DNA of 64,000 nucleotides from Sciurus carolinensis (GCF_902686445.1 NC_062232.1:94226932-94290931), one strand, 5' to 3'; counted from the first letter of the stretch, positions 45,815 through 57,534 are shown. Notes: a model not told the origin generated them from the letters alone. Made by a program: numbers and translations.

Positions 45815-46641
45815 CTTAATTCATTACGGTGTCAATTTTAATGTTTAAGTCCAAAGTCTCAACTAAATATCTAAATTAAATATAGGTCAGACTGAAAGTG
45901 TAATTCATCCTAAGATACATTGCTCTCCAGGTGAGAACTATGAACTCAAACATGTTATGGGCTTATAAAATAAATGGGACTGCCATAGGAAAGACATTCT
46001 TATTGCAAAGAGAGAAATAGACATGAACAGAGTGATGGGTCCCAAACAAGGCAAACAATATAAATCCTAAGGCTTGAAAGAGTAACCTTTCTTGATCTAT
46101 GTCCCAACTTTAAGACACATTGAGAGCTGGGTTTGCCCCATAGCTCCAGATGGTTCTTTCCCCATGGCTCCATTAAGCACTCTGTACACTTACAGAAATA
46201 GCACTGAGTGGACACTGCCAAGGGTTACCACCTATACTCTTCTAAACATGGCACCTGGGTTCACTGGAGCCACACCTGGGGCAGCTGAGGAGCACTGCAC
46301 CAGAATGCCTTGTACTCTTGGACTGTGATGGGAGGGTCAGCCCTGATGATCTCTGAAACACCTTCAAAGTCATTCTTCCATTGTCTTAAAGAAGCACTGG
46401 CTTATTCTGAGATGGCCAATCCATGTTAATTGTTATCAAAAAGCTACTTGTTCTCTCCTGAAACAGCTTTCACATTTTTTTTTTCAATATGGATAAGCCA
46501 AGAATTTTCCAAAATTTTAGGTTTTGTTTCCCTTTTGATTACAATTCTGTCTTGAAGTAATTTCTCCTTTCTTGCATTTTAGTATAAGCACTGAAAGGAA
46601 GCCACAGCTTCAATACTTTACTTAGAAGTTAGTTAACTTGC

Positions 46642-46854
46642 AGGGCACAGTGGCATATGCCTGTAATCCCAGGGGCTCCAGAGGCAGAGGCAGAAGGATT
46701 GAGAATTCAAAGCCAACCTCAGAAATTTTGCAAGGCCCTAAGCAAATTAGCAAAACCCTGTCTCAAAATAAAAAATAAAATGGACTGGGGATTGGGATGC
46801 TGCTCAGTGGGTAAGCATCTCTGGGTTCAATCCCTGATACCAAAAAAAAAAAAA
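46642..46854 (+). mobile_element. B1-dID SINE in the provirus interior
   Basis: GGGCACAGTGGCATATGCC, AACCCTGTCTCAAAATAAAA, GACTGGGGATTGGGATGC, GGTTCAATCCCTG and an A tail of 13. The TSD is unclear (GTTAACT versus GTCAACT). Confidence 0.88.
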
Positions 46855-47274
46855 GTCAACTCTTCAATTTCATTTCTCATAAGTTTTACCATCCACAGAA
46901 TGCTAGAACATGAATACAATCATTCAACCTCTCTGCCACTTAAATAACAAGGATTATTTTTCCTTCCGTTTCTAATAATATGTTCCTTATTTCCATCTCA
47001 GACTTCATCAGAGTGGTCACTATTATCCACATTGTTACAAACGTTCTGTTCAGAATTACTCAGGGATTCTCTAAGATTGAGGCTTTCTGTAAAGTTCTTC
47101 CCCACACTTTCTGAGCTGTCATCAGAATCACACTTAACAGCCCATTCATGGAAATGTGGGTTTTTTCTAGCAGGTATACCAAAATCTTTCAGGCTCTAGC
47201 ACTTCTCAATTTCAATGCCACTCTACATTCTTAGGTATTTGTTATAGCACCTCCACATCTCAGCAGCAATTTTC

Positions 47275-47725
47275 TGTTTTAGTCCATTGTCTGCTATAAT
47301 AAAATACTGTAAACTGAGTGACTTACTATCAGTAAACATTTATTTTTCACGGTTCTGGATTCTGGGAAATCCAAGATCAAAGCACATGCAAATTTGATGT
47401 CTGGTGAGGATCCTCTTCTTGGTTCCTAGATGCCTCCTTTTAGCTGTGTCTTCACCTGTTGGAAGGGACAAGAACGATCTTTGAGGCTGGAACCTTTTTC
47501 TTTTTGGTACCAGGGATTGAACCCTGGGGTACTTAACCACTGAGCCACATCCCCAGCCCTTTTTACTTTTTTATTTTGAGACAGTCTCACTAAGTTGCTT
47601 GGGACCTTGATAACTTGCTGAGGCCAAAACCTTTTTACAAGAACACTGATCCCATTTGTGGGGGCTCCACCTCCTCATTTCAACATATGAAGTTTGGGGA
47701 TCACGTAAATATTCAGATCCTACCA
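47275..47725 (-). mobile_element. 5' LTR of the MaLR provirus
   Basis: TGTTTTAGTCCATTGTCTGC to CAGATCCTACCA, with TTTATTTTTCACGGTTCTGG and GTCTGGTGAGGATCCTC. A SINE interrupts it at 47500-47627. Confidence 0.8.
47500..47627 (-). mobile_element. 5'-truncated B1-dID SINE inside the 5' LTR
   Basis: GGTACCAGGGATTGAACCC, CACATCCCCAGCCC and TTGAGACAGTCTCACTAAG make an ID half and a partial B1 half. The 9-bp TSD AACCTTTTT lies at 47491-47499 and 47628-47636 and matches the LTR text on both sides. Confidence 0.9.
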
Positions 47726-47729
47726 GTGT

Positions 47730-49350
47730 CCTTGAAAAAACTAAACAAAGTTTTTAGGGTACAGGTACAAATTTTGAATTTGAACTAACTGCATTTTCCA
47801 CCTTTGTCCTTTTTCTCTAGTCCTTTCCCTATCTCTGAAAGATTTTTCTCCTTGTTTGAAAACCTAGGGCATGCATATTTTTTATCTAAGTCATTTTCAC
47901 AGTGCATTTCCATTAAAGGACTATATCCTAATCCTGTCATACTGTCAGAGGTACATGATTTTTCAAGGGCTTATTTTCTCTTTGTTAGGAGAAGACAGGT
48001 GAAACATTTGATTGTTTTTCCCCTATGTGCTTTGCATGAGTGTGGCCTAGCATGTTTTGTTTACTTGTCTAGGGAGTATGCAATTAATTCTTTAAAACCT
48101 TTCTTATTGTGCAATAAATTGTGGGTAAAGGAGGGTTCTATGCCTCGATCAATAATGTAATAGACACTCATAGACTTATAATGAAAAATAAAGCACAGAA
48201 AACATACCAAGAACTAGACTAGATTTAAAAGCTTTTTTTTTTGTTTCCTTGGAACATCTGGCCTCTTAGCTTGATGATGAGCTCAGTATATTATGCAAAT
48301 TATCATGGAGGATTTTGCAGAGTCAGTGCAGTGCTATGAGACTGATGTCAGTATAAAGGACACCAAGGTCAGAAATTAGCCTGCACTAAAGAAGATATGC
48401 CTACAAACAAATTTTTATTGGTAAAAATATGAGCTGAGGGTTATTAGTAAACACATTAATTTATAGCCAGCAAATATTTCCTGAGTAACTACTAAGTACA
48501 AGTATGATCTAGATACAAAAAATAGTATATTATTTAATAATAGATTTAATAAGGAAAAATAAGAAAGAACTAATAATATGTTTTCCTGGAAATCAGCTGA
48601 GTATAGTGTCAAAGTGATATCTAATTTTTCTCACAGTACTGGACTCAAAAAGGTAGTGGAATTCCCTACTTCTGCTGTTTACCAAAGGCCTCTCCACCCC
48701 AATTCAGGAAGGGTGGCACTGAAATATCCTAAGGGTACCCAGAATATATCCAGAACACACTTCTGAAAGCATAGTGATCTGTTTCATCTTGAAAAATTTG
48801 AACACATTTTACATTCTGTTCCTCAACCTATTTATACTTGTTTGTATATGAAATGTATTTAATTAGTTAAAATAAATAAAAATGCTGCTTGAGAAAAATA
48901 TGGTACATTTGTCCTACACATCATCTATCCTCTAGTACAATTCAAGGCAGCCTAAAATTATGTATAATCTAGTTACACATGATTTCATAGGTAAACCTTA
49001 GTTTATGGAATATATATAATCACAAAAAAATTGATTATCATTAAAATTTTCAGCATGCTATTTCCCTTTTGTTTTTCATTACCAAATTTGAGATCTCTTG
49101 CTTTGGAATAATTTCATGTATAATCATAACATATCTGTAGGAACCAACTAACTGAAACAGAGAACAATGAGCCTATTCATTAGATAGAGCTCTGTTTATA
49201 TTTATATTGTCAGTGAAAGCTACTTAAGAAGGCTCTGTTGCTTTGACTAGAATCATGAACACATGAAAATATTTGTTAATCTGGTTCCTGAGTATGAAAT
49301 TTACAATAACTTACAAAATTAGCCTGTATTATAAAATGCAAATATATCTA
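47730..49350. other. Single-copy DNA with possible regulatory island at 48.2-48.4 kb
   Basis: No repeat or coding gene recognised. The stretch 48230-48420 includes the octamer site and is of mixed composition. Confidence 0.35.
48293..48300 (+). promoter_or_regulatory. Perfect octamer motif (ATGCAAAT)
   Basis: ATGCAAAT is the known high-affinity POU-factor (OCT) octamer. It lies in single-copy DNA and is followed by TATCATGGAGG. Function is inferred only. One such site per about 30 kb is expected by chance. Confidence 0.2.
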
Positions 49351-49353
49351 TAT

Positions 49354-49407
49354 ATACACATGTACACACACTCACACATACAAACACACACACACACACA
49401 CACACAT
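49354..49407. repeat. (CA)n microsatellite
   Basis: ACACACAC with TCAC and ATAC interruptions; the purest part is 49384-49406. Confidence 0.9.
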
Positions 49408-49429
49408 ATATTTTACATAGGATAACAAT

Positions 49430-49540
49430 AGGTTGCTGAGGGTTTTGCTAAATTTCTGAGGCTGACCTTGAACTAGCAATCCTCCTGCCTCAGCCTCCTG
49501 AGTCGCTGGGATTACAGGTGTGTGCCACTACACCCAGATG
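49430..49540 (-). mobile_element. B1 half-element, antisense
   Basis: TTTCTGAGGCTGACCTTG, CTCCTGCCTCAGCCTCC, GGGATTACAGGTGTGTGCC and ACTACACCCAG are the reversed B1 half of a B1-dID. The ID half is missing and the CA microsatellite lies near where it would be. Confidence 0.75.
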
Positions 49541-49544
49541 TAAA

Positions 49545-51625
49545 TATATTTTTATTATTATAGATGATAGTAAGAGCTGGTACTATTTTTTTGTCAATGA
49601 CTTGTAGATGGAAAATCAAGATAGTATGTATATATGGTTGAAATCATCAAAAAGTCCTTAAAATTCCTATAACCTGGAAACAGTTCCAAGAATTTGGAAC
49701 TGAATTATGCCTAGAATATAAGCAACAGAAAGGTAATCAACTTTACTATATGCTGTTTGTAGTGAAGACTGTGTATGTAAGAAGGCAAGAATTATTCTAG
49801 AAAAATTATTCTAAAAAGTGGTAGTCAACCCCATTTGATATCTAGTATTCCCTGATGGGTAAGGACTAATGCAAAATGAAATATTTTTTTTCATTCAGGT
49901 CTTGTAGATGAATATCATGCAATTTTATATACTTTTATTTTTACATATACCTAAAGTACACTGAACAGATTGATTAAATTGGTAGTTTCCTTTAGAATTC
50001 CTAAACAAATTAAAATAGTACCAGAGTTACCAAGTATTTTAATTCAGTATTATACTTAAATGTACATAAAAATAATACCATTATTTGGCTGCCATTAAAT
50101 ACATAAATTGTACAAAACTCCCACATGTATACCTAAAATTTTTAGGAAAGATGCTATTTTTTTGAATCATCAATGTTATCTCACTTCAGTTGTGGTTTTT
50201 AATTATAATATTCTTATTTAATTGAAAAAAGATTGAATGATTATCATTCATTTTAAATGTTGATTATTTTCTTCTTTGTGCATCCCTAACAGCCTCCATT
50301 GATATCAGTTAATTTTCAGATTGTTTCCCCAAACCATTTCCAAGCATTTATCTAAATCTAACACTAGATAGAAATGCCAAACCCTGCTCTAAATCCTTAA
50401 CCATGTGAAGTTTACTCCCATTGCCGGATATTCTAGAGGTATTTGACGAGGACTTTAAAATTTATTTTTCTTCGCTCAGAGTTGAAAAGGTTAATGGACT
50501 TATTTTCTGGCAGCATTCACCAAAATACAGTTCTAGGCATGAGTCTGAAAGTATTCTGATATTTCACAAGACTTAACAGCAATAATATTTCACATCGAAT
50601 CAATGTTGTCTTAAAGTTGTAAGAATTGACTACTCAGCACGTAGTAACCGGCTTTCAGTTTTAACTTTCTTTGATGATGGAGGCAGTTTCAGAATTTGAA
50701 AGTTGCTCACACCCCATTTAACATAATAGCTAAATAGAATTACAATCAGCTTGAATAAAGACCCAGCACGGAGGAGTTTTTAAATGGAGCAGTTATCTTT
50801 CAGAGCTATTGATTACATTCTCCTTGGGAATTGGCGCCAATTCCCATTTGTGGACTTTACTACTTTGGAGAGTATTGTGGAAGATGAAACACAGAAGTAA
50901 TAGAAAGGTTATTTTCTGGAATGTGTTAGCATTTGTCATGTTTTAGATCTATAAGCCACAGCACCATTCATTTTTCATATTACCTTTTTAAATATGGGCT
51001 CATTTCTTTTACTGCTTTATGCCAGAGTTAAAATGTCAGCTATACATCAATATCCAAAAGCTCAAAATGGAATTTGGTGGTGGTGACAGGAACTCTAAAG
51101 ATATTAGTTCTGCTCAGATCATTCTTCAAATGTGTACTCCTCTTTTACTTCAACCAAAAAAAAAAATACTTCAAAAGGAGGGGGATCTAGCAATTTTATT
51201 CTGCATGAAATTAGGATTTTTCTTAATTTAGCCCTCTTGTTGGTTAAGTCTTGTTTTCTACTCTTATCTTCTCATGTCCTATATTTACATTAGAGAGCAT
51301 TCTGGTCAATTCCCAAGGTATGGTTTCTAGCAATGTATAAAAATATGTTTATATACAGAATTTGAGAAATGCTTCTAAACATGAAAGGAGAAAAAGGGGA
51401 GAAAAGTGGTTTTTGTGCCTTGCATCCCAGAGCATCTCTTCCATTCTTCTGGATGATTCAATTGAGGACCTTCCAAGATGACAGAAGAAACTTTGAAAGG
51501 TAGGGAAAAAAAAGGACACATTAGGTTTGCAATAAAATTTACATCTGTCATTGAGAATGATCCTTTTTTCTATCTGTTAGCTCTTGTCAATGTGTATGTG
51601 AATATTTGCATGCACATTCATACAT
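49545..51625. other. Long single-copy stretch, possible conserved non-coding DNA
   Basis: The longest stretch without recognised repeats. The section 50380-50960 has several CpG dinucleotides (CAGCACGTAGTAACCGGC, GGCGCC, CCCAGCACGGAGG) unusual for this window, and a 22-bp palindrome. No open frame looks like a protein. Confidence 0.45.
50825..50846. promoter_or_regulatory. 22-bp perfect palindrome around TTGGCGCCAA
   Basis: The 20-bp core GGGAATTGGCGCCAATTCCC equals its own reverse complement, and one further T/A pair extends it to 50825-50846. TTGGC/GCCAA are half-sites of NFI type (without the usual 5-bp spacing). GGCGCC also resembles the core of E2F sites. Binding is inference. Confidence 0.45.
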
Positions 51626-51629
51626 TAAT

Positions 51630-51960
51630 TCACCAAACACTTACTGGGTATCCACTCTATTTATAGCCCAAAGCTAAGTGATAAGAAGCAAAGATGAACC
51701 ACACAGAAATAATAGTTTCAAGGTGAAATTCTCTTTTTAATATCCACTTGATAGAGGCAATAATTTCTAGAAGAGTGTAGACATATGGAATAACCTCCCA
51801 GATGGTGGGTAATAAAAAATGTAGGTGGCATTGTGTTGGGCCTTGAAGGATGAGTAGATTTAAAGAGATGGAAAAGATGCTGGAGAGCATTCCAAAGATA
51901 ACTAAATTTCTGGGAAAATATGCCAGCAAAAGTAGAAGCAGTGTATAGTGAATACATCTG
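51630..51960 (-). mobile_element. L2-like fragment, antisense
   Basis: CCAAACACTTACTGGGTATCC, TTGGGCCTTGAAGGATGAG and GGAGAGCATTCCAAAGATAA fit antisense L2 text. Weak. Confidence 0.4.
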
Positions 51961-51964
51961 CCTT

Positions 51965-52710
51965 ATGGCAGCATGGGGTTCACTTTGTTGAACAGGAACA
52001 AATAAAACCAGAAAGACAGGATACTGGAAGTCACTAAATATAACAATGCATCAGTCCTCACTTGGATAGGCTATAACTTAGGAGTTTCACCTCCTGAATT
52101 AGTGAGGAATGGAATTGTTCTTGCAGCTTGAAGGACATCTAGGAAAGATGTCTAAGAAAACCTGAACCCCCACCTGACCACTAAGTAAATTTTGCAATCT
52201 GTGTGTCTGGGACTTGAACTTGGCTTTCTTATTTGATCTATAATTTTTTGTGTCACATTTAGAGTCCTGTCATGAATGCTTGTCTACTTGAACAACCCCT
52301 TCCTTCCTGGAACTGCATCTAGCATTCTCTGTTCCCAGTTTAAGGCTAGTATCTTGCTCTAAATTCAAAACCATAATGTGTAAATCTATCTGATTCCAAA
52401 TCTCACCACTACTTTGAAATTACTGCAACTGTACACGACTATATTAAATAATCCCTCATTATCACCAAAACAGGATAAATTCGATGTCACATTGCTCTTT
52501 GGTGTACCTTCACCTTACTTCTCATGAGGACCTACATTTCCTCATAAACATCAGCCCTATGTTGACACAGTTGGTTTCTTGCTTTTTACTCTCTGCTACT
52601 GGTTTGCTGCTATGGCCTATGTGTGTCTCACAAGTGATGCATGAGGCTCTCTGTCTTATAAAGTCCTCTGATTTAGAGATGACAGAATAAAGTCACAGAA
52701 TGTCAGAACT
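51965..52710. other. Unassigned DNA
   Basis: No supported feature. Confidence 0.3.
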
Positions 52711-52714
52711 CTAA

Positions 52715-52855
52715 AATAACTTATAGGTATGTCAGCAAATCTAAGCCCTTCATTGTACAGAGAGGGAATCTAAGGCTCAAAAGATTTTAATTGACTTGCT
52801 CAAGGTCTATCGCTAATTAGTGAAAGAGTCAGTGCCTATTTCTGCTTATTTCCCT
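52715..52855 (-). mobile_element. MIR SINE, antisense
   Basis: CTTCATTGTACAGAGAGGG, AATCTAAGGCTCAAAAG and TTGACTTGCTCAAGGTC are MIR core text reversed. Confidence 0.55.
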
Positions 52856-52858
52856 AGA

Positions 52859-52960
52859 TTTTTTTTTTTTTTTTTTTTTTTGCAGTGCTGGGGATTGAAC
52901 CCAGGGCCTTGTGCTTGTGAGGCAAGCACTCTACCAACTGAGCTATCTCCCCAGCCCACT
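52859..52960 (-). mobile_element. ID-family SINE, antisense
   Basis: A T tail of about 23, GCAGTGCTGGGGATTGAACC, CTTGTGCTTGTGAGGCAAG and CTGAGCTATCTCCCCAGCCC. A TAGATTT repeat lies on both sides. Confidence 0.9.
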
Positions 52961-53062
52961 TTAGATTTTTTTTTTTTAAAGAAAAAAACATAAAGATGTC
53001 AGCAAACTATCGCTCTAGTATCTCTGAAAACTGGAAGAAAGTTGTTCCTATTTCCCACTATT

Positions 53063-53503
53063 ATGGTGTGGATATAAGGTGTCTTCTAAAAGTTCCTGGG
53101 TTAATGCAGGAGGTGAAATGATTATATTATGGGAGCAATGACCTAATCAATGGATTAATTCAATTGATGGGTCAATAATTTGAATGGATCACTGGATGGT
53201 AACTCCAGGCAGGCGGAGTGTGGTGGGAGAAGTGGGTCACAGGATTCATGCCATTAGGATTATTTATTTTGTCCATGGATCCTCCCACTCTTTCTCTGCT
53301 TCCTAGCTGACATGAGCTGAGCAGCTTTCCTCTGCCATGGCCTTCTACCATCATGCTCCACTTCTCTTCCAGCCCAGAGCAATGGAGTTGGCAGATCATG
53401 GACTGAACCTCAGAAACCATGAGCTTAATATAAACTTTTCTTCCTCTAAGTTGTTCTGGTCAGGTATTTTGGTTAGAGCAGTGAAAAAGCTGACTAATAG
53501 ACA
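53063..53503 (+). mobile_element. MaLR-type LTR, sense
   Basis: TATGGTGTGGATATAAGGTG, AAGTTCCTGGGTTAATGC, CTTTCTCTGCTTCCTAGC, CATGGACTGAACCTCAG, CATGAGCTTAATATAAACT and TTTTGGTTAGAGCAGTGAAA follow the sense order of a MaLR LTR. Confidence 0.65.
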
Positions 53504-53699
53504 CACAAAAACTGTTTTAAATTTTCACCATTGTTCTCAACTCCTTTCCTTACCATCACTCTTTCTCCTTTTCAGTTGATGACATTTCTTAAAGGTGATG
53601 AAGAAAATTTATATGACACGCTAAGTGCAAGGAGTTAACCAATGTTGGCTGTAATTACTTAGTCTTCCTAGCTAGGGTTTGGGAGTCTCTCTCAACTTT

Positions 53700-54795
53700 C
53701 TATCCCTTTGTCTACTGATCTTCACAATCTATACCAAGACCCATCCTTAACACTTTCCGTTTTTTCTTAAAGCCTTTTCTCATAACTGATCCATCTATCT
53801 CGATTCTGGATTTCAGTACTTCCCACCCATTCAGGAAAATTTCCCATTTAATATCAATTTTAATAGTCAGTGAATACAACTTCTCCCTTTCTAGTATGTT
53901 TTCTTTTAGTATATATACTTGTTGAAGCTGCTCTCATTTAAAAAGTAAATGAAAACTCTCAATCCTACTACTCTGTCCCTCCTTCCCTCGGAATGCAAAT
54001 TTCTAAGTGTCATCTACACTTAACATACACTTTTTAAAAAATCTCTCATTATTTTTTCAATCACATCAACTTGCAATATATACCCAAATTTCATTGGCAC
54101 TGCTCTTGTCAAAGTTGCTAGTGGTTTCTTCATTGTTAAGTCTCATGACACTTTTCTCTGCAATATTTGATACTGCTAGCTTAATTCCATCATTGAAACT
54201 CTCTTCTACCTTCTTTGATTTCAAACTTTCTTATTCTGAGGGTATTTTTTTTTTAATTTTTAAATTTCTTCTGTGGGATCTTCCCAACTCTATATATCTT
54301 AAATGTCAGCTTTTCCATATGACATGCCTGTAGACTTGTGTTTTCTTTTCTAACTCTACTCACTTTCTTTGGGTGGTCTCATGCACCAGCATGATTTCTC
54401 TTATCCCCATGACTGAATGACTTCCATATATACTATGGCATCAAAATTTTAGCTAATCTCCAGATTTTATATCCAAATGTCTATCAGATATATCTACATA
54501 TCTATACTACAAGACACATAATGTCTTCCAACTTTCCCTCCAAATAATTTCCTCTACATATGCTGTTTTTCTTGTTACCTACTCTTGTTACCGACCATTT
54601 CTACATTTGTCAGACAGAAATCTGGGAGTTACCTGTAATTCTCTCTTAAGTACATCTCCTATCCAATTAGTCACTGAGTCCTTTTTCCTCTTCCAACTTA
54701 CTATAGTGCCTTCTCTTTTTACTCCTTTTCCTCTTCTTCACTCTGACTGCCTTAGTTTCATCCTAATCACATCACTTTATTCCTAGATTATGATC
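53700..54795 (+). mobile_element. L2 remnant, sense
   Basis: CTCATGACACTTTTCTCTGC, TGGGATCTTCCCAACTC, ATATCCAAATGTCTATCAG, CTACAAGACACATAATG and CTATCCAATTAGTCACTGAG follow the L2 ORF2 end and UTR nucleotide text. Frames are broken. Confidence 0.6.
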
Positions 54796-54799
54796 ATAT

Positions 54800-54970
54800 T
54801 TATTCAATAAATTTTCTTTTTATTTATTTATTTTTTATTTTTTTATTTTTACAGACTGCATTTTGATTCATTATCACAAATGGGGTAGGGTACATCTTTC
54901 GTTTCTATGGTTGTACACGATGTAGATTCATGTAATCATGTACGTACATAGGGTAATGATGTCTGCCTCA
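54800..54970 (-). mobile_element. Short L1 3' end, antisense, with tail
   Basis: A T-rich tail at 54815-54850 is followed by TTTTTACAGACTGCATTTTG and TGGTTGTACACGATGTAG, then AGGGTAATGATGTCTGCC. It is inserted in L2-derived DNA. Confidence 0.75.
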
Positions 54971-54984
54971 GTCCAAGATTTTCA

Positions 54985-56320
54985 TACTCACCCTCCAACT
55001 AAATGCCATGCATTTTTGGAGTGCTGATGATACTATAACGAACAAAACAGAACAGCACGTTTCTCATGTAACTTGCTTTGTACTGGGAAGTCAATAAACA
55101 AATTGATGAATAATATAATTGCAAACAATGACAAGTGTTATAAAGACAATAAAGCAGGATAAAATGAACCAGGGTTGGGTATATGTATATGTGTATACTT
55201 TATACAGGATAAGCGATGACATTTATCAAGAAATTCCATTTGAATGGAGATCTAACTGATAAGAACCAGCCAAGTGAATGGAGAAAAAAATAATTTAGAA
55301 AGAAACACAAATGTAACTCAAAGAGAGGAATTAGCTTAATGATTTCACAAATAGCAAAAGGATTACCATGACAGCTTAATTGTGAAGAGCAGTAGCAAAT
55401 GAAGTTAGAAGGGAGATCAGATCAGGTAGGTCTTTTAATGCTATGTGGTTGAGCTTGACTTTCTAGAATAAATTTAATGGAAATAGAAATGAAGGTAGGT
55501 TTGCATTTGGGCTTCTGTGTAGAAAATAGACAACGGATGAGTAAGAACAGCCATAGGTGTAAGTGCAAAAGGACGGGAAGCAGACCTTGATGGATTCAGA
55601 GAAGCCTTTATTCATTCGCAGACTCAGGGCACTGTAGGGGTGCATTTTCCTGAAGCAAAACCGGCCCTCAGTTACAGAGGAGATTTGGGTTTTATAGGTA
55701 CAATGAGAATGGTTTAATTATTGGAAGCGGTGGACATGCAGTTTGGACAGTCAGGGGCTAGTTTTACAGGTTAAAACTTTAACTTAGGGAAGGTAGTTGT
55801 AAAACAGTTGAAACTCATTATTATCTGGGGAGAGAGGAGTCCAGATCCTGAGGGATGAGTACTCAAATCTTGCCCATTGCTTTTCTTTCTCTGGGATCCA
55901 TTGTTTCCCAGTTTCAATATTTGCTGTGCCGCCATTCAGGACTAATTTGCCATGGGGAAAGGTCAAAGTTTAAGGCCCAGCATTCAGTATTTGCTCCTTT
56001 ACTTTAGGGTCCATTGTTATTAGGAACGGATTTACTGGGAAGTTAATGCCTGGCTAGTTTCCTCTCCCTCCTCCCGAGTTGCATTGTCCCTCATAGAGAG
56101 CTGTCTTGCAGAAATATTATTTTCCATAACCCTTCAATAGGGAGATCAGGTAAGAAGTTGGTGCAGGAGTCCATGTGAGAGGACTTGGATGATTGATAGC
56201 AATTGGAATGGTCAGAAGGGGTTACATTTAAGGTATCTTTTAGAGTTAGAGCTGATAGAACTTAATGATGTAGGAGGTGAGAAAAAGAGAAGAATCAAAG
56301 ATGTTTCCTTATAACTGACC
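54985..56320 (-). mobile_element. L2 remnant, antisense, split by an LTR
   Basis: Left arm 54985-55587 (ATGACAAGTGTTATAAAGAC, GAAGTTAGAAGGGAGATCAG) and right arm 56137-56320 (GGAGTCCATGTGAGAGGACT, ATGATGTAGGAGGTGAG) join as one antisense L2 if the LTR is removed. Confidence 0.55.
55588..56136 (-). mobile_element. Retroviral-type solo LTR, antisense
   Basis: Edges TGATGGATTC and CCCTTCA give TG...CA. GAAGCCTTTATTCATTCGC has the reversed AATAAA. U3-like text follows. Exact edges uncertain. Confidence 0.5.
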
Positions 56321-56409
56321 TTCTTTTAATTTTGGCATCCCTTCAATCCATCCTCCCAAATAGTACCAGTGCTGTTTTTCTAAGAGTATTCTGATAATGA
56401 CACTCTACC

Positions 56410-56642
56410 ACAGTAGTTGTCGACCAGAAGTGATTTTCCCCTCTTTTTCAACATGTTTGGCAGTGTCAGGAGACATTTTTGGTTATTGCAACTTAGGTTA
56501 AGAATGTTGGTTCCTTGAGTCTAATGCATGTAGGCTAGAGAGTCTGCAGAACATTTGGAACATTCGACGATGGAGAGAACAGCCCCACACGACAAGTTAT
56601 CTGGCTTTAAATGCCAATAATGATGAGATTGAGAAATCCTTT
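56410..56642 (+). mobile_element. MER20 (hAT) transposon
   Basis: CAGTAGTTGTCGACCAG, GGAGACATTTTTGGTTATTG, GAACAGCCCCACACGACAAG and GATGAGATTGAGAAATCC are in MER20 order, with matching end pieces. Confidence 0.75.
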
Positions 56643-56817
56643 TCTATTCAGTTTAAGTGTTACCTCCTTTTCTAGTTTAACAATGTAGTAAAAATAGTTA
56701 ACATCAACTAAACATTTATGATGCTTTTTTCTAATGTTAAGAGCCGTGTATGAATTTGTGAATTGAAAATTGTTATTATGCCCATTTCAGATAAGGAAAC
56801 TGATGTCCAACTGATGA

Positions 56818-56859
56818 ATAATTTGCCTAAATATACTAATAATTTGCCTAAATATACTA
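56818..56859. repeat. Perfect 21-bp tandem duplication
   Basis: The unit beginning ATAATTTGCCTAAATATACT occurs twice with no mismatch (56818-56838 and 56839-56859), inside the MIR. Confidence 0.95.
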
Positions 56860-56871
56860 TGCTAGTGATAC

Positions 56872-57365
56872 CGCCAGTTACCATGCCAAGGCAAGTGTAG
56901 AGTAGAAAGTAAGAAGCTTTATTAAAGAAAAGTAAAAGCAGACTTCTCCTGGGTGGAAGAAGGGGACCCAATGGCGGAATCCATGGGTTGAGTAAATCTT
57001 GGCCTTTTTATAGGTTTTATTCTCCTGTTCCTTCCCCCTTATCTCTTTCCTTCCTGCCTACTTGACTAGGCCTGGTTTTGCAGGAGAGATGTAAAAAGTG
57101 AGAAGTGGATGGGGCAGGGGGAGGCAAAAGTGATTCAGTCAGGCAAGAGCCCAGGGGGCATTAATTAGCAGCTCCTTGCCTGCAGTCCTTGATAAGGGCA
57201 GGTAGATTTGGTAATCAATGGACTCTGGAGATCCTTGACATTCCATTCTTGGGGGGGGGGGGAGACACACAGTCTCCAACTTCCAGATGCAGATGGCTTT
57301 CGAGGCCTCCATTTCCTTGATTTGACCCGATCCCCTATTTCTACACTAACTACCTGTCCCTAATT
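56872..57365 (-). mobile_element. Retroviral-type solo LTR, antisense
   Basis: AGAAGCTTTATTAAAGAAAAG is a reversed AATAAA context, CTTTTTATAGGTTTTATTC a reversed TATA region. The far end lies near ATTTCTACA (57345). A 12-G run lies at 57251-57262. Confidence 0.55.
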
Positions 57366-57534
57366 CTGGCTTCACTAGGAAAGAAGCAGAGCTGAAAATT
57401 TTAACCCTGATTTATTTGATTAAAGAATTTTTAATAACTATGCAATACTGCCACTTCATTCCCAAGGTGAAAGTAGAAGGGCTCCTCCAATGGTTTGACT
57501 TGAGAGCTAATTAAATTGGGTTATAATTGTTTAT

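Larger units (their letters stand above)
45241..47725 (-). mobile_element. MaLR provirus (LTR-internal-LTR) on the minus strand
   Basis: Two related LTRs bracket MST/THE1-type internal DNA. The internal part includes CTAAACTTCATGTCCTTCTC, GTCCAAAGTCTCAACTAAAT, TCAGACTGAAAGTGTAATTC, GTGATGGGAGGGTCAGCC, ATTGTTATCAAAAAGCTAC and TCAGACTTCATCAGAGTGG. MaLR internal regions are known to be non-autonomous and mobilised by ERVL. No credible gag or pol frame is visible. Three later insertions sit in it: L1 at 45598, B1-dID at 46642 and B1-dID at 47500. Confidence 0.8.
56765..57430 (-). mobile_element. MIR SINE, antisense, split by an LTR
   Basis: The left arm has TTATGCCCATTTCAGATAAG and GGAAACTGATGTCC. 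The right arm has CTTCACTAGGAAAGAAGC and AGAGCTGAAAATTTTAACCC. The LTR at about 56872-57365 lies between. Confidence 0.5.
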
